The notes under the pieces: model-generated | The model's input: only the letters and a program-made list of their open reading frames with translations | The model's database searches: none | Told to the model about the DNA's origin: nothing | Made by a program: the position numbers and the translations under genes | Shown here: positions 63,265-64,000 of the stretch, one piece after another | Numbering within the stretch: the stretch's first letter is position 1 | How the letters are laid out: each line of letters opens with the position of its first letter | NCBI GenBank assembly: GCA_902560075.1 | Contig: CACEKE010000001.1 | Location: forward strand, 275,207 to 339,206 | Source of the DNA: an uncultured Pelagibacteraceae bacterium | Lineage (GTDB): Bacteria; Pseudomonadota; Alphaproteobacteria; Pelagibacterales; Pelagibacteraceae | Direction: 5' to 3' | DNA: 64,000 nucleotides

Positions 63265-64000
63265 TTAATTAATAAGCGATCTTAGTCTTTGAATTATTGT
63301 TTTTTTATTCTTAGCAGTTTTAATTTTTGGTTTTTCATAATTTTTATTAAAAATTTTATATGATTTTTCGTACCACTCGCTAGATTGATAATTATAACCT
63401 AATAAATTGGCGTATTTTTTTGACTCGTCTATCAATCCAACTTTGTAATGTATTTCAACAAGTCTATGTATAGCCTCCTCTACATAAATAGTATCATCAT
63501 AATTTTCTAATATTATTTTGTACCTATTGATTGCAGGTATCCATTTTTCTTTTTCTATATAGTATCTTCCTAAGTACATTTCTTTGGCAGCTAAGATTTC
63601 TTTAATCAAATCTAATTTAAACTCTGCATCGGCAGCATACTCACTATCCGGATATTCTTTAATAATAGTTTGAAAATATTTTTTTGAATTTATAATCGGT
63701 TCAAGATCTTTCTTTTCATCAACAATTTGTTCGTAATATGCCAGACCAAGAAGATAGTAAGCATAATTTTGTCTTTTATGTTCAGGATAAGTTTTTAAAA
63801 ATCGTTCTAATTCAAATATTGTATCAAAATATCTTTCATAAACATAATATGAATAGGCTGCCATAAGAGCTGACCTAGGTGCCCAAATAGATTGAGGATA
63901 TAAAATTTCAGCCTCGCCAAATTTTTTGACTGCTAACATATAATCTTTGTTATCTAAAGCTGTTAAACCTTCATTGTAAGCTTTTATCATTTGACTATCT
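63265..64000 (-). CDS. bamD: Outer membrane assembly lipoprotein BamD (5' end outside window)
   Basis: The frame stays open to the window edge (DSQ precedes the first Met), so the signal peptide and lipobox lie beyond base 64000. About 245 residues are visible. The TPR-like start YNEGLTALDNKDYMLAVKKFGEAEILYPQSIWAPRSALMAAYSYYVYERY (key: G-x-x-x-L-x-x-x-x-Y, F-x-x-x-E-x-x-YP-S-W-A, A-Y-x-Y-Y) matches BamD, the essential partner of BamA in beta-barrel insertion. The C-terminal tail is lysine-rich. Confidence 0.9.
   Translation of the reverse strand, partial: DSQMIKAYNEGLTALDNKDYMLAVKKFGEAEILYPQSIWAPRSALMAAYSYYVYERYFDTIFELERFLKTYPEHKRQNYAYYLLGLAYYEQIVDEKKDLEPIINSKKYFQTIIKEYPDSEYAADAEFKLDLIKEILAAKEMYLGRYYIEKEKWIPAINRYKIILENYDDTIYVEEAIHRLVEIHYKVGLIDESKKYANLLGYNYQSSEWYEKSYKIFNKNYEKPKIKTAKNKKTIIQRLRSLIN

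Noticed and set aside
1..64000. CRISPR arrays, insertion sequences, phage genes, tRNA and rRNA genes
   Set aside because: No regularly spaced repeats, no transposase or integrase-like product, and no cloverleaf-like sequence seen in the short intergenic gaps.

Overview
The window looks like a chromosome segment of a SAR11-type marine alphaproteobacterium (Candidatus Pelagibacter or a close relative). The signs are very AT-rich DNA, extreme compaction (no gene-free stretch above about 210 bases, many 1-18 bp gene overlaps), a blue-type proteorhodopsin, a tandem glycine riboswitch on gcvT, NAD-dependent formate dehydrogenase, and small CBS-less or short enzyme variants. I see no tRNA, rRNA, CRISPR array, insertion sequence, phage gene or clear pseudogene.

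Layout. 1-3.7 kb: tail of an MFS carrier, then an operon of a DMT carrier, an arginine:glycine amidinotransferase-like enzyme and threonine aldolase. 3.7-9.4 kb: a NifU/IscU-like scaffold and a complete branched-chain amino acid/amide-type ABC importer (livK-F-G-H-M) with an intercistronic hairpin and a 28-codon tail ORF. 9.4-14.4 kb: HPP membrane protein, formate dehydrogenase, exported MsrA, a small TTG-start membrane ORF, a glycine-oxidase/sarcosine-oxidase-like flavoenzyme, TspO and an SDR. 14.4-22.6 kb: glycine riboswitch, gcvT-gcvH-gcvP and, five bases later on the same strand, a lipid-modification cluster (FAD amine oxidase, DUF1365, cyclopropane synthase-like methyltransferase, DUF3833 lipoprotein). 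22.6-26.4 kb: 5-oxoprolinase genes pxpABC with a DMT carrier and a TPR protein. 26.4-37.8 kb: TerC, panB, guaB-TPR-guaA, rlmE, a glycosyltransferase, pssA, psd, icd, alaS. 37.9-44 kb: recA, tolC, glycerate kinase, two tandem GFA proteins, then umuDC behind a textbook alphaproteobacterial SOS box. 44-49.6 kb: envelope glycosyltransferases with a 40-codon coupled ORF, dksA, and the gst-FNR-ferredoxin genes next to proteorhodopsin. 49.8-64 kb: prpE, an SMR carrier, a dihydroorotase-like amidohydrolase with an altered metal site, ygfZ, a MazG-like pyrophosphohydrolase, fumC, an AsmA-like protein, uvrD, pepP, ligA and the 3' part of bamD.

Themes. Glycine and one-carbon flow recur: threonine aldolase, amidinotransferase, glycine-cleavage system, YgfZ, formate dehydrogenase, glycerate kinase and a DAO-family oxidase. 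Nearly every convergent gene pair overlaps or abuts at its stop codons, so classical terminators are almost absent; clear hairpins occur only after fdh, recA and proteorhodopsin and inside the liv operon. Three small membrane-type ORFs (28, 56 and 40 residues) fit exactly into gaps between larger genes. All functional names rest on motif recognition by eye; no database search or folding program was run.
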